64,000 nucleotides of DNA from contig JAILFA010000124.1 of the NCBI GenBank assembly GCA_024687125.1, positions 25,950 to 89,949 of the forward strand, given 5' to 3'. Of this stretch, positions 1 to 10,230 are shown piece by piece. Numbering within the stretch: position 1 is the stretch's first letter; every line of letters starts with the position of its first letter. Source of the DNA: Lachnospiraceae bacterium. GTDB taxonomy: Bacteria > Bacillota > Clostridia > Lachnospirales > Lachnospiraceae. The notes under the pieces were generated by a model. That model saw only the letters and a program-made list of their open reading frames with translations, was not told where the DNA came from and made no database searches. The position numbers and the translations under genes are program-made.

Positions 1-1171
1 CCAGCAGCATCGCGTCCCCGAAGGAAAAGAAGCGATAACGCTCCCGCACGGCTTCCTCATACGCCGCAAGAACCCGCTCTCGTCCGGCGAATGCCGATAC
101 CAGCATCAGAAGCGTCGACTCCGGGAGGTGGAAATTCGTGATCAGGGCGTCAACCGCTTTAAAATGGTAACCGGGATAGATAAAGATGTTCGTATCTTTT
201 CGGCCCGGATGCACGATGCCCTCTTCATCCGCGAAGCTCTCCAACGTCCGGACGCTCGTCGTACCGACGCAGAAGATTCGTCCGCCGGCACGCCTCGCCG
301 CATTGATCTTCTCCGCGGTGTCCTCTCCGATCTCACAGACCTCCGTGTGCATCACATGTTCCCGGACATCCGCCACCTTGACCGGGCGGAACGTCCCAAG
401 CCCCACATGGAGAGTCACAAAGGCCGTCTCCACACCCTTGGCACGGATCTCGTCCAGAAGCTGCTGTGTAAAATGCAGCCCCGCCGTCGGTGCGGCCGCC
501 GACCCCTCATGTTTTGCGTAGACCGTCTGATAGCGGTCGCGCATCTCGCGGGGAAGCTTGTGCGTGATATACGGCGGAAGCGGCATCTCGCCGAGGGCAT
601 CAAGAACTTCCTCCCAGATACCATTGTAGAAAAACTGTACGAGACGATTGCCGTCGTCACAGACTTCCAGGATCCGGGCTGTCAGAAGCGGCGTACCCTG
701 CGGCCGTTCATTCTCCCCGCTGTCCGAAGCGGTCTGCTGCGCCCCGAAAACGACCTCTGCCCCAGGGCGCAGCTTCTTCCCGGGACGGACAAGGCATTCC
801 CAGATACAGGCGTTTTTATCCGCGTCGTCCCCCGGTATTTCGGACTCACCCTCCTTCTCCGTCCGCTTCAGGAGCAGGATCTCCGCTGCCGCGCCGGTAT
901 CCTTCTTGACACCGAGAAGTCTGGCCGGGATCACCTTGGTATCATTAAAGACCAGGCAGTCACCGGGACGCAGAAAACCCGGGATCTCTTTGAAAATATG
1001 GTGCGACACGACGCCGGTTTCCCGATCCATCACAAGCAGTCTGGAGGAGGAACGATCCCCCAGCGGATCCTGCGCGATCAGTTCCTTGGGCAGTTCATAC
1101 GCGTAGTCGGATGTAGAAAATCCGATCGGCGCGTTTCGCCCGGTTCCTTCTTTCAGCGGTTCCTGTGACAT
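1..1171 (-). CDS. queA: S-adenosylmethionine:tRNA ribosyltransferase-isomerase QueA (3' end cut by window)
   Basis: QueA transfers and isomerises the ribosyl moiety of S-adenosylmethionine onto preQ1 in tRNA, giving epoxyqueuosine at the wobble position. I read this frame by reverse-translating from an ATG at 1171. It contains the family motifs [13 protein letters not shown] near the N-terminus, [20 protein letters not shown] and the C-terminal [12 protein letters not shown], which is close to the usual end of the protein, so only a few residues lie outside the window. It is longer than the usual 340-350 residues because of a short N-terminal extension and a charged insert near residues 85-130. 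It follows the aminopeptidase gene by 24 bp and is probably co-transcribed with it. The partner enzyme gene tgt is about 37 kb away in the window, whereas queA and tgt are adjacent in many Firmicutes. Confidence 0.95.
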   Translation of the reverse strand, partial: MSQEPLKEGTGRNAPIGFSTSDYAYELPKELIAQDPLGDRSSSRLLVMDRETGVVSHHIFKEIPGFLRPGDCLVFNDTKVIPARLLGVKKDTGAAAEILLLKRTEKEGESEIPGDDADKNACIWECLVRPGKKLRPGAEVVFGAQQTASDSGENERPQGTPLLTARILEVCDDGNRLVQFFYNGIWEEVLDALGEMPLPPYITHKLPREMRDRYQTVYAKHEGSAAAPTAGLHFTQQLLDEIRAKGVETAFVTLHVGLGTFRPVKVADVREHVMHTEVCEIGEDTAEKINAARRAGGRIFCVGTTSVRTLESFADEEGIVHPGRKDTNIFIYPGYHFKAVDALITNFHLPESTLLMLVSAFAGRERVLAAYEEAVRERYRFFSFGDAMLL

Positions 1172-1195
1172 CTTGGTAAGACAGCTGCGCAGAAC

Positions 1196-2698
1196 CTACA
1201 TGTTCTGCAGCGACGCCTTTTCCAGGAACGCCGTATACGCTCTAAGCGACTCATAGACATCCGCCTTGCTCGTCGCTTCCCAGGGCGCGTGCATATTCAG
1301 TACCCCAACCCCGGAATCGATCACGTTCATCCCATACAGCGCCAGAATATACGCGATCGTACCGCCGCCGCCGATATCAACCTTGCCGAGCTCTGCAGTG
1401 TGGTAGGTGATATTCTCCGCGTCAAAGATGCTCCTGAGATGCGCGAGGTATTCCGCGTTGGCGTCATTCGATCCGGCCTTGCCGCGGGAGCCCGTGAACT
1501 TGGAGATCGCAAGACCGCCGCCGAGGAACGATGCGTTCTTCTTTTCAAACGCACTCGCGAACTGCGGATCATACGCAGCGTTCACATCCGAAGAGAGCAT
1601 GCACGAGTTTGCCAGGCAACGGCGAAGCGCCAGTTCGCTGTACGTACCTGTGAGGTTCATGACCTCCGCGACCATGTTTTCAAAAAACTGCGACCGCATG
1701 CCGGTGGCACCGACACTGCCGATCTCTTCCTTGTCCACCAGGATGCAGCAGCCCGTGCGCTTCAGGTTCTTCGCCTGTACGATCGCGCGGAAGCTCGGAT
1801 AGGCACATACGCGGTCATCCTGTCCATAAGCAAGGATCATTGAGCGGTCAAAGCCCGCGTCCCTCGCCTTGCCGGCAGGTACCACCTCCAGCTCCGCGGA
1901 GATGAAATCATCCTCCTCCACGCCGTAGCTGTCCTTGAGTATGGCGAGCACACCACGCTTTACGGCGCCGGAAACCTTTTTCCCGGCTTCGCCTTCGGCT
2001 TTTTCCGCATCCAGAGCGTACTGCTGTCCTGCCGTCAGTCTGCTTCTGGCTGCCTTCTTTTCGACAGCGGAAGCTTTTCCGCTGTCAATGAGAAGCGGCT
2101 TATTGCCGACGATGAGATCAAGCGCCTCCCCTTCGATCACCTTGGCGGCCTTTTTGTCCATCTGTTCCTGTGCGAGATGGATCAGCAGATCCGAGATAAA
2201 GAAGACCGGGTCATCCTCATCCTCGCCGATGTTCAGCTGGCAGATGCTCCCGTCCTTTTTCACGAAAACGCCGTGCAGTGCCAGGGGCAGCGCGACATAC
2301 TGATACTTTTTGATTCCGCCGTAGTAATGCGTATCAAGATATGCGATCCCGCTGTCTTCATAGAGCGGATTCTGCTTGATGTCCGTCCGGGGACTGTCGA
2401 TATGCGCGCCGAGGATATTGAGACCGTTCTCCATGGGCTCGGAGCCGATCTGAAACAACACGATGGACTTGTTCATCCATACGCTGTATACCCTGTCTCC
2501 CTTTTTCAGCTTTCTGCGGCCGCCGATCAGTGTACGGATATCCGTAAATCCGGCCTGTTCCGCTGCGTTCACGATCGTCTCCACAGCCTCCCGCTCCGTC
2601 TTGGCGTTATTCAGGAAATCCTTGTAATCCTCCGCGAATTTCTCCGCCTCTTTCGTCTGTTTGGCATTCAGTACTGTCCATGCATTCCGTCTGTTCAT
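1196..2698 (-). CDS. M18-family metalloaminopeptidase
   Basis: This is a 500-residue protein of the M18 (aspartyl aminopeptidase/aminopeptidase I) family, cytosolic dinuclear-zinc enzymes that trim N-terminal residues. Zinc-site motifs are visible: GAHIDSPR (His ligand) near residue 95, DKEEIGSVGATG (Glu residues) near residue 320, SSDVNAAYDP (Asp) and a late MHAPWEATSKAD (His). The length fits the family, with a charged insert around residues 190-250. The start is the ATG at 2698, preceded by an AAAGGA ribosome-binding site and a clear promoter at 2742-2770. queA follows 24 bp downstream. Substrate preference cannot be read from the sequence. Confidence 0.93.
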   Translation of the reverse strand: MNRRNAWTVLNAKQTKEAEKFAEDYKDFLNNAKTEREAVETIVNAAEQAGFTDIRTLIGGRRKLKKGDRVYSVWMNKSIVLFQIGSEPMENGLNILGAHIDSPRTDIKQNPLYEDSGIAYLDTHYYGGIKKYQYVALPLALHGVFVKKDGSICQLNIGEDEDDPVFFISDLLIHLAQEQMDKKAAKVIEGEALDLIVGNKPLLIDSGKASAVEKKAARSRLTAGQQYALDAEKAEGEAGKKVSGAVKRGVLAILKDSYGVEEDDFISAELEVVPAGKARDAGFDRSMILAYGQDDRVCAYPSFRAIVQAKNLKRTGCCILVDKEEIGSVGATGMRSQFFENMVAEVMNLTGTYSELALRRCLANSCMLSSDVNAAYDPQFASAFEKKNASFLGGGLAISKFTGSRGKAGSNDANAEYLAHLRSIFDAENITYHTAELGKVDIGGGGTIAYILALYGMNVIDSGVGVLNMHAPWEATSKADVYESLRAYTAFLEKASLQNM

Positions 2699-2741
2699 TT
2701 TCTGTTCCTTTCTTATGGTTGATGTCAGAGCATCGACAATC

Positions 2742-2770
2742 AGTATATGCTCACCGGCAGGCTAAGTCAA
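2742..2770 (-). promoter_or_regulatory. Sigma-A-type promoter of the aminopeptidase-queA unit
   Basis: On the minus strand there is TTGACT, a 17-bp spacer and TATACT, 43 bp upstream of the aminopeptidase ATG. It lies in the 95-bp gap between this gene and the HD-GYP gene, so the signalling operon upstream and the aminopeptidase are separately transcribed. Confidence 0.75.
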
Positions 2771-2793
2771 TGCGGCCCGTTCCTGCCTGCGTC

Positions 2794-5169
2794 CTACAGG
2801 ATCCTGATATCCGTGAGTGCGACCTGGTCTCCGGTCAGAGCGACATATACCGCGCCCTTGTCTTCCGCTATGGTGGAGGTGTTCTCTATGGCGATCCCGA
2901 GGTTTTCCGTCCTGAGTTCTATGCGGTTTCCTTTCCTCTCCGCGGATACCGTACATTCCATCCCTGCCTTGTTGGTCTCCTTCCAGACCTTCCATCCCGG
3001 GAAGGCGTCTTTCCTCTTCATCACAAATCTGTTCTGTGCAAATTCATCCGTACCCTCGTTCTCACCGTTCAGCTTGATCAGCGCATATTCACGGTAATCC
3101 GGGCCGTCGACACAGCCGTTTTCGGAGTAGAAAAGCACAACATACGGACAATGCCAGACAAGGCTTGCTCCCGGCAGGGTCGTCGTATGAAACACCAGTT
3201 TCAGTCTGTCTTTGAGTTCGATCCCGTCCGTTGATGCAGAACGCGTCCGGTCGACCTGAACATTCTTTATGTCAGATTCCATATGATCGATAAAGCTCAC
3301 GGCTTCCGCGATCCTCGGGATATCTCCTGCGCCCGCGGTCTCACCGGTCGGTTCGGTCACGATATCGCGGATCTCACAATGCTCGCCGGTCAGTCCGATG
3401 TACACCGATCTTGTGCTGTCCGGTAGCGCGATGATCATCTCCCTTCTGCAGACAGGGCCGTCCATGATCAGCCGTACATGATCCTCAAACCGCACGGCGA
3501 CGATCTCATACGGCGTGTCGGCATCCTTCTTTTTCTCAGCGTATACCGACTGTTTCCGGTCGATCGAGACTGTCTCGATCCTGCGCACCCCGGTGGAGAT
3601 CTCATGGTCATCAAACCAGAATTCCCCGTATTCCAGATAACGATACTCGTCGATCGTCTTTTTATCGTCGTGGATCCGCCGGTCGTAGGAATCAAAAAGG
3701 ATGATCGAAGGGGCGCTGAATCCGTCCGAAAAACCTTCTGCGGCGGTGCAGCGGAAGCTGATCCGGATGGCGTCATTCTCGACAGGGATCCCCCGCAGGA
3801 CCTGATCTCTGTATTCGCCGCAGGAAATCTCTGTCTCAATATTTTCCGTTTCCTCCGCCTGTGCACCGCTGTCCATATCGATGATCTTCACCATGATATC
3901 AGCGAACTCCGGATCAAACGTTTCTCCGGCCCCTTTGACGAAGGCTTCTCTGGCGACAAAAGAAGGGCGCGCGTCACGGAATCTCTTCCTGGTCGTCATG
4001 GCCACATACGCATCGGCCACCCCGATGATCCTGGCAATCTCCGGGATTTCCTCACCCTTTAATCCCTCCGGGTAGCCTGTCCCGTTATATCTCTCATGAC
4101 TGCTGTAGGCGCCCTGCACCAGATACGGATACTCCGTGATGTTCGACAGGATCTCCCTGCCGAGCACAGGCTTTAACCGCATCGCTTCCGCATCCCACTT
4201 GCCGGGGTCCGCCTCATTCTTGATGACCTTGTCTGGGATACCGATCATACCGACATCATGCAGCAGCGCCGAATAATATACCTTTTCGCATTCATCAGCG
4301 CTCTTGCCGCTCATCTCGGCGATCCTCCGGGCGTAATCCGCAACCCTGGCGGAAACGCCTGTGGCATAGCTGTCCTTCTTCTCGACGGCGGAAACAAAGG
4401 CCGTAGCGGTCTGATCAAACAGCCGCTTCATATGCGTCTGCTCGATCTCCATGTTTTCGAGTTCGATCCTGTGCGCCCGTTCCACCTCATCGTTGATATC
4501 GATATAGGAAAAGATATACAGTGCGATCGAAACAGCCACCATCGACATATTGACGATTGAGATCCCGTAGGCAAAGATCTGAAGGATCCCGCAGCCGATC
4601 GGAACAAAAATGTAAAGGACCATGGAGATATAGATCAGTCTGCTGAAGATCTTCCGGTACTGTCTGATGACGGTATACTGTATGATCGGACAAATGACCG
4701 GTATGATATACGCGACCAGGAAACCGCTTCCTCTATGATATCTGTTGGATCCGTCAAAATAGTAGTAGAAATTCGTAAACGCGGAGATCACGGCGAGGGC
4801 CATTCCCAGCGCGGAGATCATACCGACCTCCCGCAGCCTTCGCGGAGGGGATTTCATCCCGCCCTCCGTCACGGTCCAGTCCATCAGATACCTGTTGAAT
4901 CCGAACACGATCGCCGACGTCAGGAAGAACACAAAAAAGTTGCTGATCCTCACCATATAGTATCCGGTAAGGCTCAGATCCCCGGCGTAGATATAGGCCA
5001 TCCGGTCGAACCAGAGCAGGAAAAAGGCGACCACCTCCATGAAGATCAGTGTCCTTTTTCTGCTCGGAGAAAGGAATCTCGTAAAGAGAAGCAGGAACAC
5101 CATCGTGGCGCAGGCCCCGCACAGGAACAGCATGATATCCAGTTGGTACTCTTTCATGAGGGCAAACAT
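2794..5169 (-). CDS. 7TM HD-GYP-like protein with eroded metal site and C-terminal tandem beta domains
   Basis: This 791-residue membrane protein has about seven hydrophobic segments in residues 10-225, then a linker helix, an HD-GYP domain at about 255-430, and a roughly 340-residue tail. HD-GYP domains normally hydrolyse cyclic di-GMP. Here His304-Asp305 remain (LHDVGMIGIPD), but expected residues differ: Val272 replaces the His of the GHS-like motif, Met308 the Lys of HDxGK, Lys333 the His before Pro, and SHERYNGTGYP replaces HHExxDGxGYP. The domain is therefore likely inactive or altered. The tail seems to hold two related segments, each ending in a similar stretch (YIGLTG...IRDI and YVALTG...LTDIRIL), consistent with duplicated beta-sandwiches. 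It is the last gene of a four-gene signalling operon, 14 bp after the response regulator. Confidence 0.85.
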   Translation of the reverse strand: MFALMKEYQLDIMLFLCGACATMVFLLLFTRFLSPSRKRTLIFMEVVAFFLLWFDRMAYIYAGDLSLTGYYMVRISNFFVFFLTSAIVFGFNRYLMDWTVTEGGMKSPPRRLREVGMISALGMALAVISAFTNFYYYFDGSNRYHRGSGFLVAYIIPVICPIIQYTVIRQYRKIFSRLIYISMVLYIFVPIGCGILQIFAYGISIVNMSMVAVSIALYIFSYIDINDEVERAHRIELENMEIEQTHMKRLFDQTATAFVSAVEKKDSYATGVSARVADYARRIAEMSGKSADECEKVYYSALLHDVGMIGIPDKVIKNEADPGKWDAEAMRLKPVLGREILSNITEYPYLVQGAYSSHERYNGTGYPEGLKGEEIPEIARIIGVADAYVAMTTRKRFRDARPSFVAREAFVKGAGETFDPEFADIMVKIIDMDSGAQAEETENIETEISCGEYRDQVLRGIPVENDAIRISFRCTAAEGFSDGFSAPSIILFDSYDRRIHDDKKTIDEYRYLEYGEFWFDDHEISTGVRRIETVSIDRKQSVYAEKKKDADTPYEIVAVRFEDHVRLIMDGPVCRREMIIALPDSTRSVYIGLTGEHCEIRDIVTEPTGETAGAGDIPRIAEAVSFIDHMESDIKNVQVDRTRSASTDGIELKDRLKLVFHTTTLPGASLVWHCPYVVLFYSENGCVDGPDYREYALIKLNGENEGTDEFAQNRFVMKRKDAFPGWKVWKETNKAGMECTVSAERKGNRIELRTENLGIAIENTSTIAEDKGAVYVALTGDQVALTDIRIL

Positions 5170-5183
5170 ATGGCTGAACCCCT

Positions 5184-5945
5184 TTACCTTTTTCGGCGAA
5201 TAAAGAATTCCCGGAGCTTTTCAAGAAGTTCTTCCCTCTTGATGGTCTTCAGGAAATATCCTTCCGGCTTCAGGGCGACGACCGCCATGACACTTTCCTT
5301 ATCCCCTTTGCCGGTCAGAAAGATCACCGGTATCGAACGGGTCTCCTCGTCACTCCTGAGCATTTCCAGAACCTGCGGGCCGGTGGTGATCGGCATCTCA
5401 TGGTCCAGCAGGATCAGATCCACCTTGTTATTTCCGAGCCACTTGATCGCCTGCAGACCGGAGTTTGCCATAGAGACCTTGTATTCATCCTTGAGCCATT
5501 CCCGCACAAGCTTCAGATAGCGCGGATCATCGTCGACGATCAGGACGCTCTTTCTCTTCTCTCCCACGCTCACTTTGCTGATGTACTCTGTGACCACACG
5601 GACAAATTCGGTATTGTCGACCGGCCGGATGAACGCTTTGCAGATCTGATCCGAAGGTACATGATCGCTGACAAAATGCACATCCTCCTGCTCCCCGACC
5701 ACAACTATCTGCTGATCATTTTCATCCATCTTTTCGGACAGGAAATGCAGGACCTCCTCGGAAGGTCTTGTCTCATCGCCCATGCAAACGCCGATCAGAG
5801 ATACATCCCTGATATTTGCGTTGATAGCGTCGATCGTACAGGGCACAAATTCGCAGGTCACCCCGGCATCCTGCACCTTTTTGATCAGCACGCGGGCGAT
5901 AAAGGATTCCTTCTCACTGATCATGATCATCTGGTTCTTCGGCAT
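5184..5945 (-). CDS. Response regulator with N-terminal receiver-like and C-terminal receiver domain
   Basis: This 253-residue protein has a canonical receiver domain at about 131-253: acidic pocket DDD near 138-140, phospho-acceptor Asp181 in LLDHEMP, a conserved Thr in FLTGKGD and the Lys-Pro pair KPEGYF. Residues 1-125 look like a second, degenerate receiver fold without the acidic pocket. There is no DNA-binding or enzymatic output domain. A strong AAGGAGG site sits six bases before the ATG. It lies 19 bp after the hybrid kinase gene and 14 bp before the HD-GYP-like gene, so it is likely phosphorylated by, or relays phosphate from, the kinase's Hpt domain. That pairing is inference from context. 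Confidence 0.9.
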   Translation of the reverse strand: MPKNQMIMISEKESFIARVLIKKVQDAGVTCEFVPCTIDAINANIRDVSLIGVCMGDETRPSEEVLHFLSEKMDENDQQIVVVGEQEDVHFVSDHVPSDQICKAFIRPVDNTEFVRVVTEYISKVSVGEKRKSVLIVDDDPRYLKLVREWLKDEYKVSMANSGLQAIKWLGNNKVDLILLDHEMPITTGPQVLEMLRSDEETRSIPVIFLTGKGDKESVMAVVALKPEGYFLKTIKREELLEKLREFFIRRKR

Positions 5946-5964
5946 TTTGGTCCTCCTTAGCGTC

Positions 5965-8900
5965 TTACTGTCCGATCAGCGCTTCCATTCCATCCCAGTC
6001 AAACTCAGAAAGCATTTTCGTAAGTGCTTTGACTCTCCGTTCATCCTCCGGCGGGAGTGCGTATTCATTAAGCTCGCTCAGGATCATTTCCACGGAATCA
6101 TAATCCATCTGCGGGATCACTTCGGCAAGCGCCGTGTACGCGCCCCGGAGCGTCTTCTCGGAGATCATCTCCTTATCCTCATTATCCGGTTCGCTGTGAA
6201 GCCTTTCGAGTTTTTCGCGGTACGCCTCGTAATCCGACAGCAGCTTTTCCGTGTTTTCCCGGATAAACTCCCTGTCATCCCTGTTTCCGGCGTCCTCAAG
6301 AGCCGCCGCGAACTCCGACAGTTCCATGGCCCCGATGATCCTGGCGGAGCTCTTCAGACTGTGCACCTTGATCGTATAGAGCCGGATACTCTCCTCCTGA
6401 CAGGACTGACGTATGACCTTGACATTGTCATCGATCGTTTCCAGGAAAAGATTGAGCGAAAAGATATAATTGGATATCCCGCCGGAATTCCGGATCCCTT
6501 CCTCGACATCCAGACCGGGTGTCTCGTAGATCCATCCCATCTCCTGCGGCATCTCCTCAAGTTCCTGTACAGCATCCTCCTGAGAAGGCTTTTCCATCAT
6601 CTCTTCCGGAATGTGCCGCATGATCGTTCTTTCCAGCGTCTGGCTGTCGATCGGCTTTGCCAGATAGCCGTTAAAGCCCTTGGACTTATAGAATTCCTCG
6701 CCGGAAGCCGCGTTCGCGGTAAGAGCATATACCGGAAGATCCGGATCCGTCTCGCGGATCTTGGCCACGGTCTCCACCCCGTCCATACCGGGCATCATAT
6801 GGTCAAGGAGCACCACATTGAACTTCGTCTCCCGGATCTTTTCCAGGCATTCCTCACCGCTCTTTGCGGTTGTGACAAAGACCCGGGTGGGCTTCAGCAG
6901 ACCCTTGATCACGTTCAGGTTCATCGGTGTGTCATCGACGACCAGGATATCCGCATCCGGAGCGATAAACTGCGGAACATACGGGCCCTTGGAAGCATTG
7001 TCCTCATGCTCCATGAAAACACCGACCGGCGTTCTGTCGACGATCCTCTGCTTTACCGTGAGGATGAACTCGGATCCCTCGCCGTAAACGCTTTCACAGT
7101 CGAGCGTGCCTCCCATGAGGAGCGCGAACCTGCGCGAGATATCCAGTCCCAGTCCTGTTCCCTGGATGCCGCTGTTCTTCTGCTCATCCAGGCGCTCATA
7201 CGCAGTGAAGAGCTTTTCCTTATCCTCTTCCTTAACCCCGATACCGGTATCCTTGACGGAAAAACGGAGCGTGCATTCATCATCCTCCCGTTCCTCCATG
7301 GAAACGCACAGGGAAAAGCCTCCGACATCGGTGTATTTCAGTGCGTTTGTCAGAAGATTCAGAACGATCTGCTTGATCTTTCCGGCATCCCCGTACAGCC
7401 GCGAAGGAAGGATCTCATCGATGGTCACGTCGAAGATCAGTTCCTTTTCGGTACTCCGCATCCGGATCATGGATACGATAGAGCGAAGCATCTCCTGCGT
7501 ATCGTATTCCTGCTCCCCCAGATGCATCTTGCCGGACTCGATCTTGGACATATCCAGGATATCATTGATGAGTGAAAGCAGTGATTCCGACGCATTCCGG
7601 ATATCCAGGGAATAATTGACCATCGAAACGAAATATCCCTTCGGCACGCCGGTCGCGTCCTCCCGCAGCGCCATTTCGTTCATTCCCATGATCGTATTGA
7701 TCGGCGTGCGGATCTCATGGGACATGTTTGCCAGGAACCTGGATTTGGCGGTATTCGCTCTTTCCGCTTCATCCCTGGCCCGGCTTATCTCATCATACTG
7801 TCTGCGGATGACCGTGTTCTTGATCACGCGCCATACGATATAGCCGGTAGCGAACACGACGATGATCAGCGCCAGCAGGCGGATGATCGGAAGTTCAAAA
7901 AGACGTGCTCTCTTCTGGATCCGGAAGGTCTCATCCAAAAGCTCGTTTCTTCCGGCACTGTCCAATACACGAACATGCAGGATATAGCTGCCGTATCCCA
8001 GTCCCGTGAACTCCAGAGGCTTCAGTTCGCTTCTGGCGACCATGATGCCCTCGTTCTCCTTGCCCTCCAGATACACATGGATCATCGGGTTCAAAAGTGT
8101 ATAGTCGAGAACAGCGGCATCGATCCGGATCCTTCCCTCCGACGAGGGCAGTTCATAGGTCCCGTTTTCTTCGGGAAAGATCTGCTCCCCGCCGAAGGTA
8201 ACGGAACTGATCGCCGCCTTTACAGGGATCCGCTCCTGTGACAGATCTTTCGTATTGACCTTGCATGCACCGTTCCTGCCGGCAATATACAGATATCCCT
8301 GTGCGTCAAAAACACTGTAGGAATTTGAAGTCGGCGTACTTGTCAGCCCGTTCTCGACCTTGTAGATCCTGTAGTCCGTCACCGTATCGCCGGTCATATC
8401 AGCGGCGCTCACCGCATAGATACCGTTGGAGGCGATGATCCACATATCATCCGTATCATCGAAGTACAGGTCATAGTTGTTGTTATACGGAAAAGACGTC
8501 ACCTCTCTGATCTGCCCGTCCTTCAGATATTCGATGGAATTCGACGTGACGATCCAGGTCACCCCTCTGGTCTTATCCTTTTTGATCCGCAGGATCACAT
8601 CGCTGGTCAGACCGTCATCTCTCCCGATCCGCCTGACATCGGAACCGGTGATCACATAGATGCCGTCTCCGTCCGTACCGACATAGATCTCTCCGTTATC
8701 TCCCTCCTCCACAGTAAGAAATACGGTATTTTTGACGTCCTCACCGGCACCAACCGTCTCGGTGACGCGACCGTTCCTGATCTTTGCAAGGCCGCCGTTT
8801 GTTCCGGCGAGGATCGTCCCATCACTCATCTGAGCGGTACAGCGCACCTCATCATCCGGCATGCCGTTTTCCGTTGTAAACCTGGAGATCTTCCCGTCTC

Positions 8901-10218
8901 TTCCGTAGCAGACAAGTCCCAGTCCCTTGGAAAAAGTGGAGATCCAGAGATTGCCGTCCCTGTCTTCTTTGAGGCAGCGCACCCGCGCATCACCGACATA
9001 CGCGGTCAGTCCGTTGCTAATCGCACGGCCGCTGTGATCAAGGATACGGATACCGGCATTCGTACCGATATAGAGATCATCACCGTGGAAACAGACGGCA
9101 TTGGTAACCTCCTCAGCTATGCCTGCCTTTTCAAAAAGATCGACAAAGCTGTTTCTGACGATCTTCATCACACCCTGTGTGGAGGAAGCGACCCACATAT
9201 TTCCCTGATAATCGGAGGTCATCATCTCGATCCCGCTGTTCATCGGAAGCCCCTCCAGGACATGAAATGCCTTATGTTCATCGAAGTACCCGATCTGGCT
9301 CAGGGATGACACCCAGACTCTTTCGCAGTCGTAGCTGATCCAGTGGGCACCGGTAAGGGGGGTCGTAGAGATGCGCTCCATGCCCGATAAGACAGTATCA
9401 CCGAAATCACCGTAATAGACACTGTCGCCCTCCGTACACAGATAGATCTTGCCGTCGTGCCGGGGATCCGCGAGGATCGAAGTGATCGTTTCCATCCCAA
9501 GCTCTTTGCCGGTATATGCTCCGGTCACTCTTGCCTCCTCGATCCTGAAGATGATCCCATTCTTGGTCTGTCCGTAGACTCTTCCCTGCGCATCGGAATC
9601 GAGCTTCAGGACCCGTTCATCGCGCAGCCTTTCGTCGTCGACAGGATGCAGCTGCATCTCAGGATCTGCGTAGCAGACGCCTGCCGTTGTGCCGATATAG
9701 ACATTTCCCCGGTTATCCTCGGTAAAAACGCGGATCGAGGAGGACGGCAGCCCCTCTTTGTACGTTAGATGAATGCTCTCATTCCCGTCAATGACCACGA
9801 CGCCGTTATCGTTGGTTCCGACCCAGATCCTGCCTTTGCTGTCCTCAAACAGTCCCCGTCCGTTCGTAAGACCGTCGGAGGTATCCATTCGGATAAAGGT
9901 CGAACCGTCATAACGGATGATGCCGCTGTATCCGCCGATCCAGATAAATCCGCTGCCCGCACCCAGGATAAAATTGGCATCCGAGGTCGGCAGGCCGTTA
10001 GACGCATCATACATCTGTGTCGTATAGCCGACGTTGCCGATCTGACCGGTTGCGGCATAACCGCCTCCGACCAGAGCTTCCCCGGCGCTTTCGGATTCGC
10101 TGACTTCTGCATTGTCAGCAGCCGCTGCCGCTTCCAGACGCCCGAAAAGCCCGGCCGGGAGCGCGACGGCCGCGATCAGTGCCGCGATAGTGAGGATCCT
10201 TTCGGTCTTCAGCCGCAC
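5965..10218 (-). CDS. Hybrid sensor histidine kinase with two-component-type beta-propeller sensor, REC and Hpt domains
   Basis: This is a very large (about 1417 residues) membrane sensor kinase. In order: a hydrophobic signal/anchor, extracytoplasmic propeller repeats (many copies of patterns such as GFIWIGGYSGI and GRIWVGTNDNG) from about 40 to 690, a Y_Y_Y-type domain to about 770, a membrane helix near 785, HisKA with the phospho-His in NMSHEIRTP near 835, an HATPase domain with NALKYTD, DTGIGV and GTGLGL boxes, a receiver with Asp near 1140 (LLDHMMPGMD) and an Hpt domain with His near 1288 (KVHSLKSSAR). This architecture is a full phosphorelay and resembles carbohydrate-sensing hybrid kinases; the ligand is unknown. 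The GTG at 10218 has AGGAGG eight bases upstream and is preferred to the GTG at 10224. Confidence 0.93.
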   Translation of the reverse strand: MRLKTERILTIAALIAAVALPAGLFGRLEAAAAADNAEVSESESAGEALVGGGYAATGQIGNVGYTTQMYDASNGLPTSDANFILGAGSGFIWIGGYSGIIRYDGSTFIRMDTSDGLTNGRGLFEDSKGRIWVGTNDNGVVVIDGNESIHLTYKEGLPSSSIRVFTEDNRGNVYIGTTAGVCYADPEMQLHPVDDERLRDERVLKLDSDAQGRVYGQTKNGIIFRIEEARVTGAYTGKELGMETITSILADPRHDGKIYLCTEGDSVYYGDFGDTVLSGMERISTTPLTGAHWISYDCERVWVSSLSQIGYFDEHKAFHVLEGLPMNSGIEMMTSDYQGNMWVASSTQGVMKIVRNSFVDLFEKAGIAEEVTNAVCFHGDDLYIGTNAGIRILDHSGRAISNGLTAYVGDARVRCLKEDRDGNLWISTFSKGLGLVCYGRDGKISRFTTENGMPDDEVRCTAQMSDGTILAGTNGGLAKIRNGRVTETVGAGEDVKNTVFLTVEEGDNGEIYVGTDGDGIYVITGSDVRRIGRDDGLTSDVILRIKKDKTRGVTWIVTSNSIEYLKDGQIREVTSFPYNNNYDLYFDDTDDMWIIASNGIYAVSAADMTGDTVTDYRIYKVENGLTSTPTSNSYSVFDAQGYLYIAGRNGACKVNTKDLSQERIPVKAAISSVTFGGEQIFPEENGTYELPSSEGRIRIDAAVLDYTLLNPMIHVYLEGKENEGIMVARSELKPLEFTGLGYGSYILHVRVLDSAGRNELLDETFRIQKRARLFELPIIRLLALIIVVFATGYIVWRVIKNTVIRRQYDEISRARDEAERANTAKSRFLANMSHEIRTPINTIMGMNEMALREDATGVPKGYFVSMVNYSLDIRNASESLLSLINDILDMSKIESGKMHLGEQEYDTQEMLRSIVSMIRMRSTEKELIFDVTIDEILPSRLYGDAGKIKQIVLNLLTNALKYTDVGGFSLCVSMEEREDDECTLRFSVKDTGIGVKEEDKEKLFTAYERLDEQKNSGIQGTGLGLDISRRFALLMGGTLDCESVYGEGSEFILTVKQRIVDRTPVGVFMEHEDNASKGPYVPQFIAPDADILVVDDTPMNLNVIKGLLKPTRVFVTTAKSGEECLEKIRETKFNVVLLDHMMPGMDGVETVAKIRETDPDLPVYALTANAASGEEFYKSKGFNGYLAKPIDSQTLERTIMRHIPEEMMEKPSQEDAVQELEEMPQEMGWIYETPGLDVEEGIRNSGGISNYIFSLNLFLETIDDNVKVIRQSCQEESIRLYTIKVHSLKSSARIIGAMELSEFAAALEDAGNRDDREFIRENTEKLLSDYEAYREKLERLHSEPDNEDKEMISEKTLRGAYTALAEVIPQMDYDSVEMILSELNEYALPPEDERRVKALTKMLSEFDWDGMEALIGQ

Positions 10219-10230
10219 GTACACACCCTC

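Noticed and set aside
5782..7575. Plus-strand open frame of 597 codons opposite the hybrid kinase
   Set aside because: Antisense of conserved kinase and receiver motifs; no recognisable domains.
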